Source: Gammaproteobacteria bacterium | GTDB taxonomy: Bacteria; Pseudomonadota; Gammaproteobacteria; Enterobacterales; Alteromonadaceae | Assembly (NCBI GenBank): GCA_017302255.1 | Contig: JAFLDV010000014.1 | Location: 39,438-103,437 of the forward strand | Reading direction: 5' to 3' | DNA: 64,000 nucleotides | Part shown: positions 32,578-40,524 of the stretch, one piece after another | Layout of the letters: each line of letters begins with the position of its first letter | Numbering within the stretch: position 1 is the first letter of the stretch | Program-made: the position numbers and the translations under genes | Notes under the pieces: generated by a model | The model's database searches: none | Told to the model about the DNA's origin: nothing | The model's input: the letters and a program-made list of their open reading frames with translations, nothing else

Positions 32578-33348
32578 ATGTCCAAGAAATCTACTGATCG
32601 CAATTTTGACAGCATCGCGGCGAAATTCCAGCAGAATATTTATCAGACCAGCAAGGGCCGCTTGCGTCAGTTGGTGCTGCAACGCGATTTAAGCGAACTA
32701 CCAGATTTGGCAACATCAACGCGGGTTTTGGACATTGGCGCCGGGCAAGGACAATTGGCGTTATGGCTTGCCGCGCAAGGCCACCAAGTGCATTTGACCG
32801 ACGTTTCTGGCGAAATGCTGCAGATGGCGCAATTGGCGAGTGTCGAGGCTGGCGTTACCGAGCGCGTGAGTTTTGCCAATCAAGCGCTACAAGATATCGA
32901 AGACGGCCAATACCCGGTGGTGCTTTGCCATGCGGTGCTCGAATGGCTGGCAGATCCGGTAGCGGCAATCGCCAAGTTATGGTCGTTAACTGCCCCAGGC
33001 GGCTGCTTGTCATTAATGTTCTATAACGTTGATGCGAAAAGATTTTCTAATATTGTCTATGGCAATTTTAACTATGTATTACGCGATTTAGCCTACAAGA
33101 AAAAAGTCAGTTTAAGCCCGCAGAACCCGCTTGATCCGCAATTGGTAATGCAGTGGTGTATGGCACAGGGCTTTGCGCTTATCAGCAAAACCGGTGTCCG
33201 CTGCTTCCACGATTATTTACGCGACCGCTCTGAGCAAGAGTCTGAATTTGATAAATTACTGGAAGTCGAATTACGCTACAACCGCACCGAGCCTTATGCA
33301 TCATTGGGTCGTTATCAGCATTTATTGCTAAGACGGCCACAAGTGTAG
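32578..33348 (+). CDS. cmoM: tRNA 5-carboxymethoxyuridine methyltransferase CmoM
   Basis: 256-aa SAM-dependent methyltransferase that methylates cmo5U34 to mcmo5U in tRNA. The N-terminus DRNFDSIAAKFQQNIYQTSK and the phrase GRLRQLVLQRDL match CmoM/SmtA; SAM motif I is VLDIGAGQGQLALWLA (about residues 50-65), followed by HQVHLTDVSGEML. Translation initiation has only a weak Shine-Dalgarno (GGAA about 15 bases upstream). The gene is divergent from elyC as in E. coli, where mukFEB follows; here the next MukB-like operon is about 7 kb further on in the opposite orientation. Confidence 0.92.
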   Translation: MSKKSTDRNFDSIAAKFQQNIYQTSKGRLRQLVLQRDLSELPDLATSTRVLDIGAGQGQLALWLAAQGHQVHLTDVSGEMLQMAQLASVEAGVTERVSFANQALQDIEDGQYPVVLCHAVLEWLADPVAAIAKLWSLTAPGGCLSLMFYNVDAKRFSNIVYGNFNYVLRDLAYKKKVSLSPQNPLDPQLVMQWCMAQGFALISKTGVRCFHDYLRDRSEQESEFDKLLEVELRYNRTEPYASLGRYQHLLLRRPQV

Positions 33349-33388
33349 GGGGGTTGGCTTGGTGATGGGTTTTGCTATTACTGCATGA

Positions 33389-33419
33389 GCCCCTGACCCA
33401 AATATTTACCGTCAGGGGC
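33389..33419. repeat. Inverted repeat between convergent cmoM and lipoprotein genes
   Basis: Perfect arms GCCCCTGAC (33389-33397) and GTCAGGGGC (33411-33419) around a 13-base loop. It lies between two converging genes and may reduce read-through, but neither strand has a T-run after it. Confidence 0.55.
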
Positions 33420-33433
33420 GCACTGCCACTGGT

Positions 33434-33853
33434 CTATTGGGGGAGCACTTGAAATGGCACGTCGGCATTTTTCGAGTCAGTAATTTTGTAGAACGCTTGG
33501 TCGTCGCCTAAGCCCGCAGAACATGAAATTTTATATTTTTCGTTTGCAACCAGGGTGAACTTAAGATTGGTTCTATTGTATTTATTTAACGCCAAATAAT
33601 TGCAATAAGCGTCGACAACATGTTCGCCTGGTGCTAAATAAATGAAGTCGCCCGCGAACATATCCTCGTTAAATATTGATTTTCTTGAAAATTTACCGTC
33701 TACGCTACCAATCCAAAGTTTAATATCGCTACTTTGTTCGTCGCCACTCAAGGTGGCATAAGGTAACCCTGATTTCACATCAACAAAGGGGCCCCCAGAC
33801 ATAGTGATACAGCCTGAGAGTAATACCAGACTTGCAAATACCATTTTTTTCAT
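33434..33853 (-). CDS. Small hypothetical lipoprotein
   Basis: 139 aa. Begins MKKMVFASLVLLSGC, a type II signal peptide whose lipobox LLSGC gives a mature N-terminal Cys at residue 15; the next residue is Ile, so Lol-dependent export to the outer membrane is likely. The mature part has two further cysteines in DAYCNYLAL and KISCSAGLG, which could pair, and reads like a small beta-rich domain (YLAPGEHVVDAYC, LKFTLVANEKYKIS). I do not recognise a family. Monocistronic, about 155 bases downstream of the next minus-strand gene. Confidence 0.75.
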   Translation of the reverse strand: MKKMVFASLVLLSGCITMSGGPFVDVKSGLPYATLSGDEQSSDIKLWIGSVDGKFSRKSIFNEDMFAGDFIYLAPGEHVVDAYCNYLALNKYNRTNLKFTLVANEKYKISCSAGLGDDQAFYKITDSKNADVPFQVLPQ

Positions 33854-34008
33854 TTGTTTGATCCCTTGAACGCCGTTTCACGGCAAAAATTATTATTTGT
33901 TTAGTAGAGTTGCTGACTTGCGATCATTAAGCTAATGGCATTGTCACAAAGAATCAACTAAAGTATCGTTGAAAAACAAGAAGATGAGCGTTGATTGCAT
34001 ATTCTGGG

Positions 34009-34449
34009 TTATTGATTTTGATGATGGCTCACCAATGATCTTACGAATTTTGAGTGCTCAATAACTAGTAAAATTGATGAAGGACAACGCGCTAACTCGC
34101 AACCAGGCTCGCCAAATCCGATATTAATAAATTGAGGGCGAGCCATTTGCTCGCTGCCAATCTCGCCACCCGAAATTTGTACCGCAGTTAAAACCGGTTT
34201 TTTCACATGAACAAACTCGGCTTCCGTAATAGTGATTATGTTTTGTCGATCGATAAGTGTTACTGAGATTAACTTTTCGCCATCAGCACTAGCAACTAAT
34301 TGCAAGGTTGAACCACCGACTAGCTTATACTCTGCACTCGTTGGATTGAGGAGTAATTCCCTTTGGGCAAAAGTGGTGGGAGAGAATAGCAAAAAAATGA
34401 TGATGATTTTCCACAATAGAACAGCTTTAAATGGTTGTTTTTGCCTCAA
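34009..34449 (-). CDS. Hypothetical exported protein
   Basis: About 146 aa from a TTG at 34449, two bases after the tamB stop, with GGAG ten bases upstream; the frame is open to 34515 inside tamB, so a longer start cannot be excluded. The N-terminus has basic residues then a hydrophobic stretch LLWKIIIIFLLFSPTTFAQ that looks like a Sec signal. The mature part is beta-rich, with two cysteines in EPGCELARCPS near the C-terminus that may form a disulfide. No family recognised. The position suggests co-transcription after tamA-tamB, but there is no sign that it works with them. Confidence 0.65.
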   Translation of the reverse strand: MRQKQPFKAVLLWKIIIIFLLFSPTTFAQRELLLNPTSAEYKLVGGSTLQLVASADGEKLISVTLIDRQNIITITEAEFVHVKKPVLTAVQISGGEIGSEQMARPQFINIGFGEPGCELARCPSSILLVIEHSKFVRSLVSHHQNQ

Positions 34450-34450
34450 C

Positions 34451-37400
34451 TTAGTTAAACTCCATTTTATAAAGCAAGTCGACCGAGTTAGCGACGCCTT
34501 TGACGCCTTCAACATAGAGTTGTTTCATCAGTCGATAGCGCAGGGTGAATTCACCTAACTGGTTAAAGATTCCGACGCCATATTTGATTTGCAGTTTCGG
34601 TGATAGATAGCCGCTGACGGTGACTTTGGATTTATCGCCGCTGCCTGCGGTGTCGAGACTTAGATCGGAGACGCCGAAGGCTTCGCCGAGTTTTCCAACT
34701 AATCTGCCGCTATTGGCGATGCCAATACCAATTAACCCCGCCGTGACCGAGCCATCACCAGCGCTGGTGCCGATGTCTCGGCCCAGTAATAAATAGGCGA
34801 GGGCATTGGCTTGTGGCTTGCCGGGCTCGCTGAAGACTTCAACCACCGGATTGTCGGCGATGCCGTTTACCCGCAGGCCGGCAATCACATCATCTTCGGT
34901 TTTTTCTGGATTGCGAATTGCTTCAATCGCCAGCATCGGTTGGTCGGCTTGACCGTTAAAAATCAAGCGGCCTTTGCGCAGCAGCAAGTCTTGGCCGTAA
35001 GCGCGGAAGTTACCATCTTTTAAGTGCACAGTGCCGTGAATGGTCGGAGTTAAGCCGGATTGGCGCAAACGCAGCTCGCCTTCTAACCTAGTTTTTAAGC
35101 CAAATGCGGCTAATCGAACTTTGTCGCCAAGTTGCAATTTGACGTCTGAGCTTAATTTCCAGCTTGATTTGTTTGTCTTGGCAATATCGGCACTAATAAT
35201 GACTTCATCGTCGGAAACTCGAATGGCATTTTCTGGCAAGCTATCAAATTGTAAGTTTGCCTGCGGCACTTTAATCACACCTCGGATCTCACCACCAAGC
35301 GGATTGGCGGTAAACGACAGATCAGGGCTAATACTCAGATCTGCATCCATCAGATTGAGTTTTAATAACGGCGATTGCACATCAAGCCTTGCTGACCAGC
35401 TATCCATATCGCGCCAGCTGCTTTGCCCCGAGATTTTCAAATCACCATCAGGCGTTTGCAAATTGCCATTTAAAAATGACTGGTAGCCAAAAAACTCTAA
35501 GGTTACGTTGGATGGTTTTAATTCAATCGGGGCTTGTTTTCCGCTCATCACCAGCTGCTCGAGTAACAATTTCCCGCGAATATCAGGGTTATCAATGGCT
35601 CCGATCAAGGCTAAATCGACGGTGGCATTGCCATTAAATTGCGTCCATTCGTTCATCAGCGGTTGCAGGAACTTTAAATTGTACGGGTCGAGTTTAATTT
35701 TGGCGTTGATTTGTGGGCGCGCTTGGTCAAGCTCTGACAACTCTAGGTTTAGCTTAAATTGGCTTTGTGCTTCCAGCTGCAGGCGCAGATCTGTTGCTAG
35801 CTTTTTGCCATCTAGCTTGCCCGTTAACTGTATTTGCTGCCAAGGTATTTCCAGCAAGGAATGGGTTTGCAATTTTATCGAGCCCACTTCACCAGCAATT
35901 TGGTAGTCGATAACCGCGAGTTTGCCGTTGCTCCAGCGCAGATTGGTGGTGCCATCAATGCGACCATTCAGACTTAGTTGTGAAGGGAACACCGGATCTA
36001 AGGCATTCAAGTCGAGCTGTTTTAATTCAACCTGTAAAGAGCCAGCTTTTTTGCTCAGTTTTGGTGTTGCTTGCAGGCACACTGTGGCCGGCAGATTTTG
36101 CCAACAGGAATCGCCAATCGTCAGATATTGTTGGTTGGTATCGAGTTCAAGAGCCAACGGCGCTTGTAGCTGCCAATCACCGATATCTGATTTAAAACGG
36201 GTTTCATCAATTTTTGCTCGCCATAATTGACCAGTCCAGCTGCCTTGATAGGTTGTCGCCAATTGCAACTGATGACTGTCCACTAACAAGATACTTTGAT
36301 GCTGCGCTAGCGTGCCATCGGCGCGCCATTCAAATTTCTGCAATTGATAATCAGGGGATTGGCCTTGGGTCGCCACCACGGTCAATCTGCTATTTTGTTT
36401 GCCCCATTGCACTAAGTTGCCATCAATTTGCAGATCGGCAAGGGCGTAATCGTCCAAATAACTGAGTTGTTTAGCGGTGAGTTTGCCGCTCAGCACCGGA
36501 TTTTTGGCGTCGCCAGATACCACAAAGTTGCCTTGAACTTGGCCTTCACTCAGTGCCAGCGAATAAGACAGATCGGTAATTGCCAATTCCACAGCCAACT
36601 GCCATTGCTTGGCAAGTTCACCATTTAATTTCAGATAGTTAGGTCCATGCGCCAGCATAAAATTTTGGCTGCTCAATTGCCAATGTTCACTAAGGGCGAC
36701 AATGTCGAACTCGTTATTTGCTGGCGTTTGGTTAGTTTTTGCCGGTTTGGCTGCTTTTTTGCCAGTGGTTTTGCTAGCGCTGTTGCTAGCTGGCGCTTCA
36801 GCAAATGCCAAATCACCAATGATTGATAGCGGCCTGTCACGTAACTCGCCGTTAATTTGGATATCACTTAACTTAAAGCCAAGTTGCGGTTGTTGGTTAA
36901 AACTGAGCTGTAATTTGCCATCAACCATGCCTGGGTAATCAACCCAAAATAGCCCCGGCAATAGCTGGGCGAGCGTTAACTTCAAATCTAATTGCTGTTT
37001 AGCCGCATCATATTGGCCTTGGCCGTTAATTTTGCCGTTTAGCGTAAGCACTTGCAGTTGCTCAATCGAGAGTTGCTGCTTGCTAAAGTCCCAGGTGGTT
37101 TGTAAGTCAAGTTCAGTAGCAGGGAGAGTCGGCCACTTAAACAAAGCGTGACCCTTGACCGCTGCTTGTTTTAAATCGCCTTTGATTGCTAATTGCACTG
37201 AGCGAAGTGTTGCTGCTTGTTGGTTTTTGGCGCTGCTATTGGCTTTGTTTGTATCCGCAGCATTGTCTGTTGCTTTGCCTGCCGCCGTAACTTTAGCTTG
37301 AGCCGTGTTGTCAGCTAAAGCACTGGTTTTAGCTGCAGCACTGCTTTTGGAACTAGCCTTGCTTTTCGCTGCCTCAGTACTGGCAGTTTGTTTGGCATTT

Positions 37401-38632
37401 TTGCTCTCAGTCGCAGCCTGTGTACTGGGAGCATTTGTCAGCAACTGGGCAATATAACCATCGAGATTATCCGCTTGGATGGTTGCGTCATAGCTTAACG
37501 CGCTAACATTGACTTGCGCTTTTAGTTTGATGATTTGACCGTTTAATGCCGCATCTCTTGATGTTAAATCGCCAGCAATAGCCAAGGCCTGCAGCGGGCC
37601 TGCAATGGTTAAAGCGAGTTGTTGTTCTGCCAACGCTAGTTGCAAATCGGCAGTCAGGGCAGTATTTACAGGTTCGAAGCTCGTGGAACTTGCCAAGGAA
37701 AATTTTGGTAACTTGTTGTCTAACTGTAGTTTCTGTAGTTGCCAAGTTTTCGCATTCAGTGTTGCGGCAAATTGCAGTAAATTACTGTGCCATATAAGTT
37801 TTTTATCTTGTTTTATTTGAAAGTTTTTCAAACTTGCGCTGGTTAGGGCAATCGCGAACGGCAGTTTGATAGCGCTGACTTGGTTGATGATTGCTTTTGG
37901 ATCTGGCGTAGTTGATTTAGCGGATTTCTTCGCCTTGCTTGTAGTTTGGCTCAGCGACACATCAAAAAGCTGAAGGTCGGTGAGTTGCAGTGGTGCAGGC
38001 TCGCTTTGTGCTCTTTCAGGCTCGTTTTGTGCTTTTGCCGGCTCGGTCGCTTTAGTCAGATTAGATACTTGCTGTAATTGAATTTTGCCAAAGCTCAAGG
38101 TTGCATCAGGCTGTTGTATCGTTAGATCGGTGATCAGCAAATCGGTCACTGAAAATGATAAAGGCCAACTAAACGCACTGTTCGCGGCGTTCAGTTCATC
38201 GTTAGTTGCCTGCTGAGCGGCTTTGGCCTCGCCTGATGTCGCAGGTGCAGTTTCATCGGTGGCGATTTTAGTTGTTGCAAGTTCGGTGCTAGGTGCTGCC
38301 TCAGGCACAGTCAATTTAACGCCTTGCAAGCTTGGGCGTTCGACACAAAGTTGCTGAGTCAGTGCACAATCGATATTAAACCGCAGCGACGTATGCGCAA
38401 CCTCAAGGTCAAAATCCTTGGTTTCCAGCTGTAATGATTCTAACTGCAAGCCCTGCCATAAACTGCCTTCTATGCTGCTGATTTGTAGGCCTGGAACATA
38501 TCGCTCCATCGCCAAATGCAGCAGTTTCAAGCCAGGTTTACTGCCAAGCATCGCCACAGTAAATAGCAAAGCGAGCAGCAACCACATGCAGAATTTGCCG
38601 ACTTTACGAATAACCCTTTTGATAGCAATCAT
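34451..38632 (-). CDS. tamB: Translocation and assembly module subunit TamB
   Basis: 1393-aa inner-membrane-anchored protein spanning the periplasm. A transmembrane helix lies at about residues 14-31, followed by a long series of beta-rich AsmA/TamB repeats forming a lipid-carrying groove, and the C-terminal DUF490 domain that contacts TamA (QANALAYLLLGRDIGTSAGD, then SPKLQIKYGVGIFNQLGEF and LLYKMEFN at the end). E. coli TamB is about 1259 aa; the extra length comes largely from Ala/Lys/Ser/Thr-rich linkers at about 111-150, 195-246, 400-475 and 620-645. Its ATG overlaps the tamA stop by four bases. TamB and relatives carry phospholipids to the outer membrane. Confidence 0.93.
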   Translation of the reverse strand: MIAIKRVIRKVGKFCMWLLLALLFTVAMLGSKPGLKLLHLAMERYVPGLQISSIEGSLWQGLQLESLQLETKDFDLEVAHTSLRFNIDCALTQQLCVERPSLQGVKLTVPEAAPSTELATTKIATDETAPATSGEAKAAQQATNDELNAANSAFSWPLSFSVTDLLITDLTIQQPDATLSFGKIQLQQVSNLTKATEPAKAQNEPERAQSEPAPLQLTDLQLFDVSLSQTTSKAKKSAKSTTPDPKAIINQVSAIKLPFAIALTSASLKNFQIKQDKKLIWHSNLLQFAATLNAKTWQLQKLQLDNKLPKFSLASSTSFEPVNTALTADLQLALAEQQLALTIAGPLQALAIAGDLTSRDAALNGQIIKLKAQVNVSALSYDATIQADNLDGYIAQLLTNAPSTQAATESKNAKQTASTEAAKSKASSKSSAAAKTSALADNTAQAKVTAAGKATDNAADTNKANSSAKNQQAATLRSVQLAIKGDLKQAAVKGHALFKWPTLPATELDLQTTWDFSKQQLSIEQLQVLTLNGKINGQGQYDAAKQQLDLKLTLAQLLPGLFWVDYPGMVDGKLQLSFNQQPQLGFKLSDIQINGELRDRPLSIIGDLAFAEAPASNSASKTTGKKAAKPAKTNQTPANNEFDIVALSEHWQLSSQNFMLAHGPNYLKLNGELAKQWQLAVELAITDLSYSLALSEGQVQGNFVVSGDAKNPVLSGKLTAKQLSYLDDYALADLQIDGNLVQWGKQNSRLTVVATQGQSPDYQLQKFEWRADGTLAQHQSILLVDSHQLQLATTYQGSWTGQLWRAKIDETRFKSDIGDWQLQAPLALELDTNQQYLTIGDSCWQNLPATVCLQATPKLSKKAGSLQVELKQLDLNALDPVFPSQLSLNGRIDGTTNLRWSNGKLAVIDYQIAGEVGSIKLQTHSLLEIPWQQIQLTGKLDGKKLATDLRLQLEAQSQFKLNLELSELDQARPQINAKIKLDPYNLKFLQPLMNEWTQFNGNATVDLALIGAIDNPDIRGKLLLEQLVMSGKQAPIELKPSNVTLEFFGYQSFLNGNLQTPDGDLKISGQSSWRDMDSWSARLDVQSPLLKLNLMDADLSISPDLSFTANPLGGEIRGVIKVPQANLQFDSLPENAIRVSDDEVIISADIAKTNKSSWKLSSDVKLQLGDKVRLAAFGLKTRLEGELRLRQSGLTPTIHGTVHLKDGNFRAYGQDLLLRKGRLIFNGQADQPMLAIEAIRNPEKTEDDVIAGLRVNGIADNPVVEVFSEPGKPQANALAYLLLGRDIGTSAGDGSVTAGLIGIGIANSGRLVGKLGEAFGVSDLSLDTAGSGDKSKVTVSGYLSPKLQIKYGVGIFNQLGEFTLRYRLMKQLYVEGVKGVANSVDLLYKMEFN

Positions 38633-40362
38633 AATTCTGGCCCCAAAGTAAAGTGGAAGCGGAATTTGCCATCGGGTTCATGGTCAAGTGCATAAGCCAA
38701 ATCAAGGCGAATAGGGCCCACTGGTGATGCCCAGCGCACGCCTAAGCCCACACTTTTTTTCCAGTCGGGTTGGTCATTCCAAGCACTACCGTAATCGGTA
38801 AAAGCAGCAAGCCAAAAATCGCCATGCATACGGTGCTGGTATTCCATGTTGGCTGTAGCCATTTTGGTACCGCCGATAAGCTCGTTGTCAGCATCGACCG
38901 GCGCAATAGATTCAAATTTATAGCCACGCAAACTGCTATCGCCACCGACGAAAAACCGTAAGGTTGGCGGAATACCAGTAACCTCTTCTTGTAAAATAAT
39001 CCCAGCATCAAGGCGCACTATCCAGCGCTGATCTTCATTCCAGCTGCCAATCCAGCCGGAGCGGCCGCGGATGCGAACAAAATCAGTATCGGCGCCCCAT
39101 GCTTGGTTCGCGACTTCCATGGCAATCAGATAGTTATCGGCATGCATCGGCATACCGCCACCGATGTCAGTGTTCTTGTAATAACTCAACCCGGGTAGCA
39201 ATAGGTTGGATTGGTCGTCTTGACCTGCTTGCACATAGTTTTCATACAACCAGCGCATTGAAATATTGCGGTACCAACCGTTGTCCAATAACCACTGCCG
39301 CTCACCAAGCAAGTTGAATACTTGGGTATTGGTATCAAGCACGTCGCGATGTTTATAACCCAATAAAATCTGATAATAGTCATGGCTGACGTTGCGCTGC
39401 GGCAATTTGTAGCGGCCTTCGAACAACTGCTCTGGCTTTGATAGTTCTAAATCTGCCGACATGCTGTGGCCACGATCGTTTACCCAAGGCCGTTCCCATT
39501 TGGTTTTAAAGCGACCTTCAACATCGGTGCTATAACCAATACCGGTTTCCACGATGTTTTTCGTGGCCGGTTCTAACTCAATTCTAAGGGGGAGTAGGCC
39601 GTCTTTGCGTCGGTCCGGATCGGCATCCAAATTGATACTGCTAAACCAGAGTGTGGTGGCTAAAGCTTGATTGAGTTTGCCAAGTGCTTCTGCAGAATAA
39701 TAATCGCCAGATTTAAAGGGCAGGAGACTGCGCAGTCGTTCTTCTCGGATCTGGGAGCCGTGAAAGCTGATGTCGCCCATTTTATAACGCACGCCACTGT
39801 CGAAGTGCAGTCGCATAATGCCTTGTCGTTTGCCTGGCGTGACAATCAATTCGGTTTTGGTAAATTTGGCATCAAAATAGCCTTTGCGATGCGCCAGACT
39901 CAACAAGGATTTTTTGTAAGCTTCGTATTTGCCATGGTGCATCCGCTCACCTTGACGCGGTGCCATCTTCTTTTGTAATGCCCGAAATTCTGCATCGCGA
40001 ACGGCATCGCCATACATGGCTAAGTCGTTTACCTGAATAAAAACGTATTTATTTGCGGTGATTTTGGCGAGCAGTACATAATCGTCGCCGTCTTGCTGAT
40101 CTTCAAAGTTCACAATAACTTGATAATAGCCAAGGCCGCGCAGTGCTTGTTTGATATCGCGATTTACCCGGCTTTTGAACCTTGCTGATTTATTGATTTG
40201 GGATGGATCTATGGAAGACAGGTACAACTCAACGTTGTCCTTACGTTCAAGCGTGACACCGGTTAATTCAATCCGATTGGCTGCCACGCTGACCCACGAG
40301 GTACAGAGCAGTAGCAAAACCAGTAGAGGCCCTAGCAGGCTAAAATTACGCAAACGGCTCAT
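38629..40362 (-). CDS. tamA: Translocation and assembly module subunit TamA (Omp85 family)
   Basis: 577-aa outer-membrane protein of the Omp85 family. After a signal peptide (LLGPLLVLLLLCTSWVSVAA, about residues 9-28) come POTRA domains (about 30-260) and a 16-strand barrel that ends with FRFHFTLGPEL, with the lid-lock motif region SLRGYKFESIAPVD near 495. I choose the ATG at 40362 since AGGGAG lies nine bases upstream and a signal peptide follows; an upstream frame is open to 40416. Co-translated with tamB. With TamB it supports outer-membrane lipid and protein assembly. Confidence 0.93.
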   Translation of the reverse strand: MSRLRNFSLLGPLLVLLLLCTSWVSVAANRIELTGVTLERKDNVELYLSSIDPSQINKSARFKSRVNRDIKQALRGLGYYQVIVNFEDQQDGDDYVLLAKITANKYVFIQVNDLAMYGDAVRDAEFRALQKKMAPRQGERMHHGKYEAYKKSLLSLAHRKGYFDAKFTKTELIVTPGKRQGIMRLHFDSGVRYKMGDISFHGSQIREERLRSLLPFKSGDYYSAEALGKLNQALATTLWFSSINLDADPDRRKDGLLPLRIELEPATKNIVETGIGYSTDVEGRFKTKWERPWVNDRGHSMSADLELSKPEQLFEGRYKLPQRNVSHDYYQILLGYKHRDVLDTNTQVFNLLGERQWLLDNGWYRNISMRWLYENYVQAGQDDQSNLLLPGLSYYKNTDIGGGMPMHADNYLIAMEVANQAWGADTDFVRIRGRSGWIGSWNEDQRWIVRLDAGIILQEEVTGIPPTLRFFVGGDSSLRGYKFESIAPVDADNELIGGTKMATANMEYQHRMHGDFWLAAFTDYGSAWNDQPDWKKSVGLGVRWASPVGPIRLDLAYALDHEPDGKFRFHFTLGPEL

Positions 40363-40474
40363 CGACTCCCTGAAGACCTTGCAGAAATACCAAGAAACAT
40401 TCAACGCGCTTGGCAAGTGGTTATGGCTCTGGTTAATTGGAGCCAGTATGGCGTGAAAAGTTCGATTTGCAACA

Positions 40475-40503
40475 GCCAGTTGCCGACAAATTCGACAACT
40501 GGC
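40475..40503 (-). terminator. Possible terminator hairpin after the condensin operon
   Basis: GCCAGTTG (40475-40482) and CAACTGGC (40496-40503) with an internal CGA/TCG extension. It lies between the MksB-like gene end and the tamA start, both on the minus strand, but has no clear T-run, so the terminator role is tentative. Confidence 0.45.
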
Positions 40504-40524
40504 AACAAAAACAACCTGAAATTA

